Shown: in pieces, positions 8,839 to 17,646 of the stretch
Layout: every line of letters begins with the position of its first letter
Numbering within the stretch: the first letter of the stretch is position 1
Assembly: GCA_964250265.1 (NCBI GenBank)
Contig: CAXUFG010000009.1
Coordinates: 1 to 44,467, forward strand
DNA from: GCA-003244245 sp964250265
Lineage (GTDB): Bacteria; Actinomycetota; Actinomycetes; Mycobacteriales; Pseudonocardiaceae
Length of the DNA: 44,467 nt
Reading direction: 5' to 3'
Made by a program: the position numbers and the translations under genes
Notes under the pieces: generated by a model
Database searches by the model: none
What the model was told of the DNA's origin: nothing
What the model saw: the letters and a program-made list of their open reading frames with translations, nothing else

Positions 8839-10053
8839 ATGCCACCTGCCTCCCGCCCGGTCGTCGTGTTCGTGACCCATCACCTGCCGTGGCCGGCGTG
8901 TAGCGGGGGTCGGGTCCGCGAGTCGCAACTGCTCCAACGGCTATCCGCGCGCTTTGACATTGAGGTCATCGCCGTGTCCAAAGTGCCCGAGTTCGACCGC
9001 AGCCATGTTGGGGAGGCAACTCGTCACGGCGTGCGCGCCCGAGTCTTCGCTGCGGTGGACTGCGGTGATACCCGCTTCGGCCCGCTCACACGACGCCACG
9101 CCGCGCCTGCCGCGCGCGAGTACCTCGCACACCGCCTCTCCTGCCCGCCGGTGGCGGTCCATGTTGAAGGCCACTACCTGCTCAGGCTGCTACCCGATCA
9201 CCTCTGGCGTACGGCTCTGCTTGTCGAGCACAACGTCGAGTCCGCGCTGTTCGAACAGCGAACGGCGCAAGACCCAGTACCAGCGCAACGAGCCGCCCTG
9301 CTCCAGGACTTCGCCCTCACACGCAGCGACGAACTCGCAGCGTGGGGGCGGGTCCGCACCGTCGGGGCAGTCACCGACGAGGACACGGCAACGATCAGGG
9401 CGGCTGTCCCCGACGCTGATGTCCGGTGCTTACCCAACGGTGCTGACCACCTCGGCGGTGAACGCGACACCCTGCACGTGGCTCGACGCGGGTCGGCCCG
9501 CTTACTGTTCGTCGCGGCATTCGGCTACAGCCCGAACGTGCACGCCGCCCGGTTACTCCTCGCGGATATCTTTCCCGAAATCCTGCGCCGCTGCCCGGAC
9601 ACCACCCTCGCGATTGTCGGATCCAACCCACCTGGCTGGCTGATGGAGGCTGGCCGCCGTGAGCCCCGCTTAACGGTCACAGGCTGGGTGCCCGACGTGA
9701 CCCCCTGGCTCGACGCCGCCGAAGTGGTGATCTGCCCCCTCACAGTAGGCGGCGGGATCAAGGTCAAGGTCATGGAGGCGCTCGCCCGCGGCTGCGCGGT
9801 GGTCGCCACTCCGATCGCCCTCCAAGGTCTGCGGCATCTCCCGCCCGGCGCCGTCGTGGAACGCACCGACGCACCTGCCCTCGCCGACGCTTGTGTCCGG
9901 CTCCTGCGCTCACCTCAACGACGACAAGCGCAACGTGCGCGCGCGGCCCAAGCCGCCCAGTACCTGCCCTCCTGGGAGCTTGCAGCGGACGCACTAGCCG
10001 GCTGCTGGAGCGAGATCGCCGCCGTCGCCGCGTCCGACGCCATCCGGGCGTGA
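8839..10053 (+). CDS. Glycosyltransferase, GT4 family
   Basis: A 404-residue GT-B enzyme. The N-terminal half has FVTHHLPWPACSGGRVRESQ (the glycine loop of the acceptor domain). LLVEHNVES near residue 130 and CLPNGADH near 200 mark the domain linker. The donor half holds LLFVAAFGYSPNVHAARLL, VTGWVPDVTPWLDAAEVVICPL and GGGIKVKVMEALARG at about 304-318, the usual nucleotide-sugar binding stretch. It is close to the group annotated as sugar transferases of the PEP-CTERM/EpsH type. It begins the plus-strand arm of the cluster and its stop overlaps the next gene's GTG (GTGA at 10050-10053). Confidence 0.87.
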   Translation: MPPASRPVVVFVTHHLPWPACSGGRVRESQLLQRLSARFDIEVIAVSKVPEFDRSHVGEATRHGVRARVFAAVDCGDTRFGPLTRRHAAPAAREYLAHRLSCPPVAVHVEGHYLLRLLPDHLWRTALLVEHNVESALFEQRTAQDPVPAQRAALLQDFALTRSDELAAWGRVRTVGAVTDEDTATIRAAVPDADVRCLPNGADHLGGERDTLHVARRGSARLLFVAAFGYSPNVHAARLLLADIFPEILRRCPDTTLAIVGSNPPGWLMEAGRREPRLTVTGWVPDVTPWLDAAEVVICPLTVGGGIKVKVMEALARGCAVVATPIALQGLRHLPPGAVVERTDAPALADACVRLLRSPQRRQAQRARAAQAAQYLPSWELAADALAGCWSEIAAVAASDAIRA

Positions 10054-11213
10054 CCATCGCCCGCGAGTCATCCACTGTTCCCCGGATGCTGCACGTCATC
10101 GTGCCGCAGCGAGAGGGCGCCATCGGCGGTGCCGACCTGCACGTCCTAGACCTCGCGGCCGCTCAACAGCGGGCGGCCACCTACCGGCCTCTGATCCTGA
10201 GCCCCCGCGCACCCCGCGACTACCTCCAACGGCTACGCGATGCCGATCTGGAAGTACTCAGCCCGGGACTGCTGCGCGCCGAGCGCTACACCTTCCTGCC
10301 CTGGCAACACGAGATCACGCTCCTCCACGCCCACGGATACGAGGCGAACTACCTGGTGGCTGCGATGCGCGCGACGTTCCGTCGCTGGCGGCAGCTCCCG
10401 TTCGTCGTCACAGCCCATGGCTGGATCGAGACCACCCTTCGGCTGCGCCTGCACTCCCGGCTCGATCGGTACTGCGGCAGACTCGCCCACGTACGGATCG
10501 CTACTGCCACCCGGCACGCTTGTAGGCTCCCCGCCAATCGTGGTGTTGTCATAGTCGTGCACAACGGAGTGACCGCTCCTGCCGACAAGCGGCTGGACAC
10601 TCTGCGAGCCAACCGCCGCGCTATCCGCGAAACCCTCGGCGTCCCGCCGCAAGCCACGGTCATCGGCAGCGTCGGTCGGCTCTCCCCAGAAAAGCGGATA
10701 GACCTCATCCTCGCCGTCGCACACCGGTTGGCTCCCCACCGTCCCGACATCCACGTCCTGATCGTGGGCGGCGGCGACCAGCGCGCCGGGCTGGAGGCCC
10801 TCGCCCAGCGGCTGAGCCTCGGCGGGCGGGTGACATTTACCGGCCTGGTCCCGGAGGTGACACCAACGCTGATCGCAATGGACGTGCTCGTCCAACCGTC
10901 TGACACCGAGGGGACACCCCGTAGCGTGCTGGAAGCGATGGCACACCGGCTCCCGGTCGTCGCCACCGACGTCGGCGACGTAGCCGAACTACTCGACCAG
11001 GGCCGCTGCGGCGAACTGGTGCCACCCGGTGATGCTGGTCTACTCGCCCAGGCGGTTGAGCGGGTCCTCGCAGATCCGACCCACCTTCGGACCCTGACCG
11101 GATGCGCCCAATCGCGTTATCAGAACCGGTACACGATCGAGGCCATGCGTCGTCGCGTCGACGAGGCCTACCAGACCGCGCACCTATCCTGTGCGCAACG
11201 ACGGCGACCGTGA
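10050..11213 (+). CDS. Glycosyltransferase, GT4 family
   Basis: A second plus-strand GT4 enzyme of about 387 residues. Visible marks are EGAIGGADLHVLDLA near the start, LPFVVTAHGWIETT, VVHNGVTAP, the donor-domain signature GSVGRLSPEKRIDL, HVLIVGGGDQRAGLEAL, FTGLVPEVTPTL and SDTEGTPRSVLEAMAHRLPVVAT. The last block contains the glutamates that bind the sugar nucleotide. I took the GTG at 10050 because it overlaps the upstream stop as GTGA; an ATG at 10086 would remove twelve residues that are not conserved in look. The stop again overlaps the following start (GTGA at 11210-11213). Sugar and acceptor unknown. Confidence 0.86.
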   Translation: MTIARESSTVPRMLHVIVPQREGAIGGADLHVLDLAAAQQRAATYRPLILSPRAPRDYLQRLRDADLEVLSPGLLRAERYTFLPWQHEITLLHAHGYEANYLVAAMRATFRRWRQLPFVVTAHGWIETTLRLRLHSRLDRYCGRLAHVRIATATRHACRLPANRGVVIVVHNGVTAPADKRLDTLRANRRAIRETLGVPPQATVIGSVGRLSPEKRIDLILAVAHRLAPHRPDIHVLIVGGGDQRAGLEALAQRLSLGGRVTFTGLVPEVTPTLIAMDVLVQPSDTEGTPRSVLEAMAHRLPVVATDVGDVAELLDQGRCGELVPPGDAGLLAQAVERVLADPTHLRTLTGCAQSRYQNRYTIEAMRRRVDEAYQTAHLSCAQRRRP

Positions 11214-12013
11214 GTACCGCCCGGCGGGTGCTGGCAATCTCGCCCCATCTCGACGACGCCGCGCTCTCGGTCGGGGCGACGCTCGCCGATCTCGCCGCAG
11301 AAAGTGCCGACATCCAGGTCGTCACTTTGTTCGCGGGCGCCCCGACCGAGCCGCTCTCTGCAGTTGCCCGGAACTTCCACACCAACTGTGGCCTGCCCGA
11401 GGACGCATACGCAGTGGCGCTGCGTATCGACGAGGACCGAGCTGCGATGAACGAGCTCGGCGTGCGTGCCGAACACTATGGGTTCCTCGATGCCGTCTAC
11501 CGGAAAGCACCCGATGGCTCCTGGCTGTGCGGACACGACCAAGCTATGTTCGACGACCTACCCCTGGGCCGGGACGCTCTCCTGGACGAACTGTCCCGAG
11601 AGGTCAACCGCATCCTTGCCGCCGTGGTGCCGGATCTGGTGCTGACCTGCTCCGCAGTCGGCGACCACATCGACCACCGGCTGACCAAGGCCGCTGTCCT
11701 CGACGCCGTATGTGGTACCCAGGTGCAGACCCTGCTCTGGGAGGACCTCCCTTACGCGATCGATCGCCCACCTGCCACGACGACGCCACCGCTGACCCGG
11801 ACCTCCCCGCCGGAGGCATGGCAACGCAAGTGGAGCGCCATCGCCTGCTACACCACCCAGGTCCGCATGCTCTGGCCCGCCGACGCCAATTGGGCTGCTG
11901 AACTCTTTACGCACGCCAAAGCCCGAGGGCATGGAACTCCCGCCGAGCTGATGTTCCTAACCAACTCCCGTGCGGGCTCACGGTCCCGTGCTGCGCTCAC
12001 AGGGCATTTCTAG
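11210..12013 (+). CDS. PIG-L family deacetylase
   Basis: A 267-residue LmbE/PIG-L-like zinc hydrolase. The first metal motif is ISPHLDDAALS (residues ~9-19), a variant of the usual HPDDE. The downstream HxxH motif appears as VGDHIDHR near residue 150. These enzymes remove acetyl groups from N-acetylglucosamine-type sugars, as in mycothiol or GPI precursors and in antibiotic tailoring. Placed third in a coupled plus-strand operon after two glycosyltransferases, it probably deacetylates an amino sugar of the same glycan. Note that the usual Glu of HPDDE is replaced by Ala (HLDDA); the same change is seen in other PIG-L proteins of glycan clusters, so activity cannot be excluded. Confidence 0.85.
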   Translation: MSTARRVLAISPHLDDAALSVGATLADLAAESADIQVVTLFAGAPTEPLSAVARNFHTNCGLPEDAYAVALRIDEDRAAMNELGVRAEHYGFLDAVYRKAPDGSWLCGHDQAMFDDLPLGRDALLDELSREVNRILAAVVPDLVLTCSAVGDHIDHRLTKAAVLDAVCGTQVQTLLWEDLPYAIDRPPATTTPPLTRTSPPEAWQRKWSAIACYTTQVRMLWPADANWAAELFTHAKARGHGTPAELMFLTNSRAGSRSRAALTGHF

Positions 12014-12224
12014 CGATGCGCCGCATTCAGCGCCGCCATCGTGAGGCGCAGGCCACGGCTGAAGCCCCGTATTAGGTCGCCTTGAAAGTTCCCGCCGGAT
12101 CCGATCGACCGGGGCTGCCCTCTCTGTCGTGGATTGTGATGCCACGACCCCCAACTTGCGTCCCCGCGCAAACTACAATCCGCTACCTTCTCATGTGGGA
12201 TTGTGCTGGTGAACGGAGCCGAGG

Positions 12225-15200
12225 TTGGTACTGGGGGCGGACGCGGAGCGCGCTGAGATCATCCGATTCTGGCGCACGGTGGAGATGTTCAGCCCACCCT
12301 CTGTCGAGAAAGTCAGCCGCGAGCGGTGGGTGTACGCGGTCAAGGCCGGCGAGCCGTTGCCGTGGGAGCCGGAGCATGAGCTGGCGGGAGTCCAGCTGCG
12401 CGACAACCAGGCGTGGCGGCATGTGGTTTACGTCGGGATTTACTCGCTGGAATCGGTGTTCGAGGTTCTGACACGGGTTTTCGCACCGGATGAGGAGAGC
12501 TTCGATGAGCGCCCGGCCGGGGAGAGCGCGCTGGCTGCGTTCGTCGTCTCTGGGGAGGGACGGCCGCTGATTGGTTCGGAGGTGTTGTCCAGTTGCGCTT
12601 GGGCGACGGGCCGCGCAAGGCATCCCGGTCCGGGAACGCGCTGGCTGACCGGGTTCGAGGGCGCGGAATGGCACTTCGGTGCGATGTTCGCCGACCTGGT
12701 AGCGCCCGAACCAGACGACGAGAGGGCCGGGGAGCTGCGCGCACGCGGGCATGAGGTGGGGCGGCCGATCGGGAAGGAGGTGCTCGCCAGGTGCCTCGAC
12801 GCTGCCGCCGAGGTAGTGCAGGTGGACTCGGCACTGCTGCACTCCGAGGTCCGTATCCACAGTCAGAAAGTTGCCAAGCGCAGCGCCTACAGCGCAGACG
12901 GGCATGACTTCCTTAACAGCTTCATCGCTGATGACCTCGCCAGGGTCGCGGAGCAGGCGAGATCAGGCAAGGTCGGCACAGTGTTGCGCGAGTACCTGCG
13001 CCCGGATGCTGACCTGGACGTGGCGCGGCGGGTGGACGTGCGCGAGCGGCTGGACACCCTGCTGGAGGCCACGGCCCCACGCTGCGTGCCGCTGGGTCGG
13101 TGGCCGAGCAAACCGGAACATCCGCTGGCGTTGGGCCAGCAACTGGCGGTCAACAGCGTGTTGCGGATGCTGGAGGCTGGTGCGGGGATTTTCGCCGTGA
13201 ACGGCCCGCCCGGCACCGGGAAGACGACGATGTTGCGCGATCTCGTCGCGGCGCTCGTGGTTGAGCGGGCACGGCGGCTGGCGGAGCTGCCGCATCCGCG
13301 TGACGCGTTCACTGGGAAGCAAAAGCGCTGGATGAACGGCGATTACACTCGGGTGGTCCATCTGTGGAAACCCCAGTTCACTGGGTTTGAAATGGTTGTC
13401 GCATCGGCGAACAACGGGGCAGTCGAGAACGTCACGAACGAGATCCCGGCCCGGGACGCGATCGATGAGTGCTGGTATGAGGATGCCGTGCAGCTCGACT
13501 ACTTTCCGGGCATCGCCTCGGCCCTGCTTACCACCGATCATGATGATGCTGAGGGCGACGAAGGGAACGGCACCGAGGCTGCCGTCACCGGGTGGGCGCT
13601 GGTCTCGGCGCGGCTTGGTAACAAACGCAACCGTGGGCGGTTCGTGGACGACTTCTGGTACCGCAAGCCCGAGGAAGAAGCAGCCTCCGAACCGGACGAC
13701 GCCGAGGACCAGCCTCCTGGCGTCGCGCTGCCCGAGGAGCAACGCTGTCGGCTCGGTTTGCTGGCGATCCTCAAGGGGTATGAGCAATCCGCCTCGCAGT
13801 GCACGTGGCTCGAGGCAGTGGCCGCGTTTCGGCAGGCACTCGACCATGCCGCGTCGATCCAGGCTGCCCGCGACCGAACCTACGACGCCATGATCGGGCA
13901 AGCGCGTGTTGAGCACGAGTTGCGCGCCGCCCAGGAAGCGTTGGCCGCCGCGCAGCAGCAGGTCGCAGCGGTCCATGCGCAGCTCACCGAAGCACAGCGT
14001 GCCGCGCAGGCATGGCAGGCCGAGCGGACCCGGCGCGTGCAATTACGTACCGAGCACCGTCAGTTCCGACCAGGGTTTCTGGAATGGCTGACCTCGCTGG
14101 GCAAAGCCATGCAGGAATGGCGACAACGCGACCAAGCTTCGGCCGCCCAGGTTGAAGCGGCCGAACAGGCACTGCACGATGCGCACGGCGAGCTGGCACG
14201 GCTCACGCCACAAGTCGACCGCGCCATCCAGGCTGCTGCGCACCGGGAGGAGACGGCGCGGCGCAGCGAGCATGAACTGGACTCGATCCGGGTCGTGCTC
14301 GACCAGGCACCGGCCGCGCTCGGTCAGCAGTTCCCCGATGCGGACTGGTGGCGTGACCGGTCCCGCCGCGAACTGGCGGCGCTGTGGACAGACCCGGAGT
14401 GGAACCGCACGCGCACCGAGGTGTTCCTAGCGGCGCTGCGGCTGCACAAGGCGTTCCTGGAACACACACCTACCGAGATGCGTCAGAGCCTCCACGCTGC
14501 TGTCGACATCGTGGCCGGGAACGCACCTGACGGCCTGCCCGAGGACACCGCCCTGGCGGCATGGCAGACGCTGTTCTTCGTAGTCCCGGTGGTCTCCACC
14601 ACCTTTGCATCCTTCGCCCGCCTATTCTCGCACCTAGGCCAGGAAGCGCTGGGTTGGTTGTTGATCGATGAGGCCGGACAGGCGACACCGCAAAATGCGG
14701 TTGGTGCGCTGTGGCGATCGAAACGTGCAGTCGTGGTTGGTGACCCTTTGCAGCTCGAACCGATCACCACGCTGCCGTTCCGGGCCCAACAGGCGATCCG
14801 GGGCGATCACGGCGTCGACGAGCAGTGGCTATCCAGCCGCACCTCGGCGCAGCGGTTGACCGACCGGCTCACCCACCTGGGCACCTGGCTGCCAGGCGAC
14901 GACGGCAAGATCTGGGTGGGCGCACCGCTGACCGTGCACCGTCGCTGCGACCAGCCCATGTTCGGCATCGCCAACGACATCGCCTACGACGGCCTCATGA
15001 TTAACGGAACCGCGCCGGCCCCTTCCCAGCGGTTCCAGGAGGCGTATCCGTCGCTGCCCGCGTCGAAGTGGATCGATGTCGTCTCTCAGGAATCCCAGGG
15101 TCACTGGATTCCTGCCGAGGGCAGGCAACTGGATCTGATCCTCGCCACATTGGCCAACCTGGAGTTCGAGATGTCCCAGGTCATGGTGATCGCCCCGTTT

Positions 15201-15491
15201 CGCGACATCGCACGCCACGTGCGCCAGCGTGCCGACCACTACCCGGGCCTGGTAGCCGGGACGATCCATACCGCGCAGGGCAAGCAGGCCGAGGTCGTGA
15301 TCCTGGTGCTCGGCAGCGACCCCCAACGGCATGGAGCCCGGCGTTGGGCTGCCAGCAAACCCAACCTGCTCAACGTGGCCGTCAGCCGTGCCAAACGCCG
15401 CCTCTACGTCATCGGCGACCGGCAGATGTGGGCCCCACAACGCCACTTCGACGTATTGGCCCACCGCCTACCACACTCCCCACCCCGATAA
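12225..15491 (+). CDS. Large SF1 (DNA2/NAM7-like) helicase with coiled-coil insertion
   Basis: A 1088-residue protein. Residues 1-320 are an N-terminal region I do not recognise. Walker A GPPGTGKTT is at 327-335. Next comes an insertion: an acidic linker (about 440-500) and a long Ala/Gln-rich coiled coil at ~549-705. The Walker B LLIDEAGQ (D815, E816) and motif III VVVGDPLQLEP follow, then GTIHTAQGKQAEVVI and motif VI NVAVSRAKRRLYVIGD at ~1050. This is an Upf1/Dna2-like helicase layout, with the ATPase core split by the coiled coil. The TTG start is supported by GGAG six bases upstream, and an in-frame TGA at 12210 rules out a longer protein. It stands alone between the glycan cluster and a gene-free stretch. 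Related lone helicases occur in defence islands; that role is inference only. Confidence 0.8.
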   Translation: MVLGADAERAEIIRFWRTVEMFSPPSVEKVSRERWVYAVKAGEPLPWEPEHELAGVQLRDNQAWRHVVYVGIYSLESVFEVLTRVFAPDEESFDERPAGESALAAFVVSGEGRPLIGSEVLSSCAWATGRARHPGPGTRWLTGFEGAEWHFGAMFADLVAPEPDDERAGELRARGHEVGRPIGKEVLARCLDAAAEVVQVDSALLHSEVRIHSQKVAKRSAYSADGHDFLNSFIADDLARVAEQARSGKVGTVLREYLRPDADLDVARRVDVRERLDTLLEATAPRCVPLGRWPSKPEHPLALGQQLAVNSVLRMLEAGAGIFAVNGPPGTGKTTMLRDLVAALVVERARRLAELPHPRDAFTGKQKRWMNGDYTRVVHLWKPQFTGFEMVVASANNGAVENVTNEIPARDAIDECWYEDAVQLDYFPGIASALLTTDHDDAEGDEGNGTEAAVTGWALVSARLGNKRNRGRFVDDFWYRKPEEEAASEPDDAEDQPPGVALPEEQRCRLGLLAILKGYEQSASQCTWLEAVAAFRQALDHAASIQAARDRTYDAMIGQARVEHELRAAQEALAAAQQQVAAVHAQLTEAQRAAQAWQAERTRRVQLRTEHRQFRPGFLEWLTSLGKAMQEWRQRDQASAAQVEAAEQALHDAHGELARLTPQVDRAIQAAAHREETARRSEHELDSIRVVLDQAPAALGQQFPDADWWRDRSRRELAALWTDPEWNRTRTEVFLAALRLHKAFLEHTPTEMRQSLHAAVDIVAGNAPDGLPEDTALAAWQTLFFVVPVVSTTFASFARLFSHLGQEALGWLLIDEAGQATPQNAVGALWRSKRAVVVGDPLQLEPITTLPFRAQQAIRGDHGVDEQWLSSRTSAQRLTDRLTHLGTWLPGDDGKIWVGAPLTVHRRCDQPMFGIANDIAYDGLMINGTAPAPSQRFQEAYPSLPASKWIDVVSQESQGHWIPAEGRQLDLILATLANLEFEMSQVMVIAPFRDIARHVRQRADHYPGLVAGTIHTAQGKQAEVVILVLGSDPQRHGARRWAASKPNLLNVAVSRAKRRLYVIGDRQMWAPQRHFDVLAHRLPHSPPR

Positions 15492-15985
15492 CCGCGTCGC
15501 CACGTCGGCTACCTTTGTTCAGCAGAGGATGCGCTTGCCGCGCATGGCCAGGCAAAGGGCTAGTCCTCGCATACTCGGTAGACGAGTTCCCCGGCACGGG
15601 CAGACGCGGGCTTCGCGTACACGGCCCGTAGCTCCGCCGCACCCGTCGACTCGACGACGCGGCTGCCCATCGTCGCCAGGAGCTGCCGTGGTGGCATTCA
15701 TCGCAGACCGCTCACCCGGCTGGTGTTTACCACCAGGACAGACCGAGAGTTTTCAATCCATTGGTGACGAGACCAAACGCGGCATCCGCTGGTTGATCAG
15801 CTCGGACCCTTGGTGCAGGCGACCCATCCGTAAAGGCGACCGAACTGTCTGCTCTGAACGAGGCAGGTACGAGTATCCTACCTGGCCCGCTGAACTGACC
15901 GGATTCGGTTGGTAGGTGCCCGGTCTGCCTCGCCGGGGTTGTCTGCCTCGTGGCAGCTCAGGGCTAGGGCAGGTGCCCGACTGAG

Positions 15986-16007
15986 GGGTGAGGCACGTGC
16001 CTCACCC
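15986..16007. repeat. 22-bp perfect palindrome
   Basis: The half-site GGGTGAGGCAC is followed directly by its reverse complement. As DNA it would suit a dimeric regulator; as RNA it would give a nine-base-pair stem with an ACGT loop, without a T tract. Nearest genes are about 500 bases away on both sides. Confidence 0.7.
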
Positions 16008-16267
16008 AGGGTGCTAGTGCCTCAACGTCTGCCCCGCCCCGGATCGGCCGGGTAACCGCCGGATTCTGCGGCGAGGTGTATGTCGTGAGCGGCGCACACG
16101 TTGCCCGTTGAGGGTCCGTCTCCTGACGTCGACTCCGCTGTCGAACTGCTGGAGTACGTCGGCGCAACGCAGCCCTCTCGCCACCGTCCATCAGCCATCA
16201 GTTACTCAAGGTGTTCGACCAGACGGTCGCACAGGGAGGGAGGGAGGCGTGCCGTGGTGTCGTCTCG

Positions 16268-16403
16268 CCCGGAAATCGGGGGGTTTCCGGGGCCTAGGGA
16301 AGCGGAGGGAGCTGCCTCCCTGGCGATTTATGCGCAGCTCAGGGCGGGGAGGCAAGGGAGGGACCCAGATAGGGAGAACTCCCCGCCTCCCTGACTGGGT
16401 CCC
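16268..16403. other. Three tandem hairpins, possible structured RNA or terminators
   Basis: Hairpin 1: CCCGGAAA (16268-16275) pairs with TTTCCGGG (16284-16291). Hairpin 2: AGGGAG (16306-16311) pairs with CTCCCT (16316-16321). Hairpin 3: GGGACCCAG (16360-16368) pairs with CTGGGTCCC (16395-16403), and inside it AGGGAG (16371-16376) pairs with CTCCCT (16387-16392). Hairpin 3 alone gives 15 base pairs with a small internal mismatch. No T tract follows in either direction. It could end transcription of the minus-strand EamA gene or be part of an RNA. Confidence 0.45.
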
Positions 16404-16524
16404 TGTAACTTTCTGTGACCGTGAGCCAGCCGGAATGGTTCGTCGCGCAGCGCCGGACCTGGCTCCGTCACCGTTAAACAGCGCCGCGCACCTCGTCCTC
16501 ACAGCGCCGTAGAGGGGTCGGAGG

Positions 16525-16728
16525 GACGCCACGGTCGGCGACGCAATCCGGTTCGCGAAGCGGTGCGGCGCCCGGCGGCTGGTGCTCACCCATCACGCGC
16601 CCGGGCGCACCGACGACGCCCTGGACGCGCTGGCCCGCTCCTGCGCGGGTTACGGCCCGCTGCCGGCCGAGCTCGCGCGGCAAGGCGACGTGCTGGCGGT
16701 TGGCGCCCCATGCGCTGCCCGACCCTGA
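16525..16728 (+). pseudogene. Remnant of an MBL-fold hydrolase C-terminus
   Basis: In the plus frame the sequence reads DATVGDAIRFAKRCGARRLVL, then THHAPGRTDDALDALAR, and ends at a TGA. This matches the last ~65 residues of MBL-fold phosphodiesterase-like hydrolases, where a helix 'DAVxxAxxxGARRLVLTHH' precedes the final metal-binding His. An in-frame TAG at 16510 and the lack of a start show that only the tail remains. Its end lies inside the antisense 3' part of the EamA gene. Identified by motif memory only. Confidence 0.5.
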
Positions 16729-17633
16729 CCAAGGTCGCGGCGGATCCGGGCCCGTTGGCTGCCCGCAACGCAGATCAGGATGGCCAGCGCGGTCACGATC
16801 GTCCACCCTCCGATCCGTTCCCCGAGCAATGCTGCCGACCAGGCCAGGGTGAGCAAGGGCTGCGCGAGCTGAACCTGACCGACGCGGGCCACCCCGCCCA
16901 GGGCGAGTCCGCGATACCACGCAAAGAACCCCAGGAACATGCTGATCACCGACACGTAGCCGAAACCCCACCAGGCCGGCGCCCCAGCGGACAAGCCGTG
17001 GGTCGCGGCCCGCACGGCCACCACCGGCGCCAGCACCGGAGCAGAGATGATCAAAGCCCAGCAGATCACCCGCCAGCCGCCGTACTCCCGGGCGAGTGCT
17101 CCCCCCTCGGCGTAGCCCAGCGCCGCGGAAACGACCGCGAGCAGCACCAACCCGTCAGCCAGGCTCAGCCCAGCCGCCCCCTGGGCGATGGCGAAGGCCA
17201 GTGCGGCGGCCAGTCCCCCGAGTGCCGCCAGCCAGAAGCCGCGGGAGGGCCGTTCGCCGGCCCGCAGCAGCGCCGCGACCGCGGTCGCCGCCGGGAGCAC
17301 CCCCACCACCACCGCTGCGTGCGCGGCGCCGAGCTCGCCCAGCGCGAGCGCGGTGAACAGCGGAAATCCGACGACCACTCCGAACCCCACGACGGCGATC
17401 CGGCCCCAGATACCGCGTGGCGGCAGCAGCCGCTCCCGGCGTGCGAGGAGAACCACCGCAGCCAACGCGGCGGCTACCATGGCCCGCCCCAGCCCCACCA
17501 GCCAAGGGTCCAGATCAGCGACGGCAACCCTGGTCGCCGGCAAGGTGAAAGAGAACGCCAGCACTCCCAGCGCACCGTACAGCACCCCGCGCGTTTCCGG
17601 CGCGAGGACGATAACGTTATTGTCGGATTTCAT
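16650..17633 (-). CDS. EamA/DMT-family transporter
   Basis: A 327-residue protein with ten hydrophobic segments in two EamA repeats (first ~15-150, second ~160-295). It has the FxxTxPATRVAV loop after helix 1 and the ALLGERIGGW motif near the end (ERxxxxE-type in the family). Such proteins export metabolites or amino acids. The start ATG occupies 17631-17633 and overlaps the divergent MocR gene's ATG by two bases, so both promoters must lie within coding sequence or be leaderless. The C-terminal ~25 residues are polar and may be an extension created by the junction with the MBL remnant. It is probably controlled by the MocR regulator. Confidence 0.85.
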   Translation of the reverse strand: MKSDNNVIVLAPETRGVLYGALGVLAFSFTLPATRVAVADLDPWLVGLGRAMVAAALAAVVLLARRERLLPPRGIWGRIAVVGFGVVVGFPLFTALALGELGAAHAAVVVGVLPAATAVAALLRAGERPSRGFWLAALGGLAAALAFAIAQGAAGLSLADGLVLLAVVSAALGYAEGGALAREYGGWRVICWALIISAPVLAPVVAVRAATHGLSAGAPAWWGFGYVSVISMFLGFFAWYRGLALGGVARVGQVQLAQPLLTLAWSAALLGERIGGWTIVTALAILICVAGSQRARIRRDLGQGRAAHGAPTASTSPCRASSAGSGP

Positions 17634-17646
17634 GTTTGACGATAAC
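17607..17646. promoter_or_regulatory. Likely MocR operator: inverted plus direct repeat of GACGATAAC
   Basis: GACGATAAC (17607-17615) abuts GTTATTGTC (17616-17624), an 18-bp palindrome with one mismatched pair. A further exact GACGATAAC follows at 17638-17646 inside codons 3-5 of the MocR gene. The two direct copies are 31 bases apart, about three helical turns. The array spans both overlapping start codons. Confidence 0.65.

Larger units (their letters stand above)
15492..16515. other. Gene-free stretch with palindrome, short repeats and hairpins
   Basis: I find no convincing coding frame in this ~1 kb between the helicase and an MBL remnant. It holds a 22-bp perfect palindrome (15986-16007), copies of AGGTGCCCG (15914 and 15971) and of TCTGCCTCG (around 15924 and 15941), and a G-rich block with three hairpins (16268-16403). 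Confidence 0.5.

Noticed and set aside
12963..14042. A 359-codon open frame antisense to the helicase
   Set aside because: No motif and biased composition; it mirrors the helicase codons.
16563..17639. A 358-codon plus frame over the EamA gene
   Set aside because: Pro/Arg/Gln-rich shadow of the transporter; only its first ~55 codons cover the MBL remnant, in another frame.
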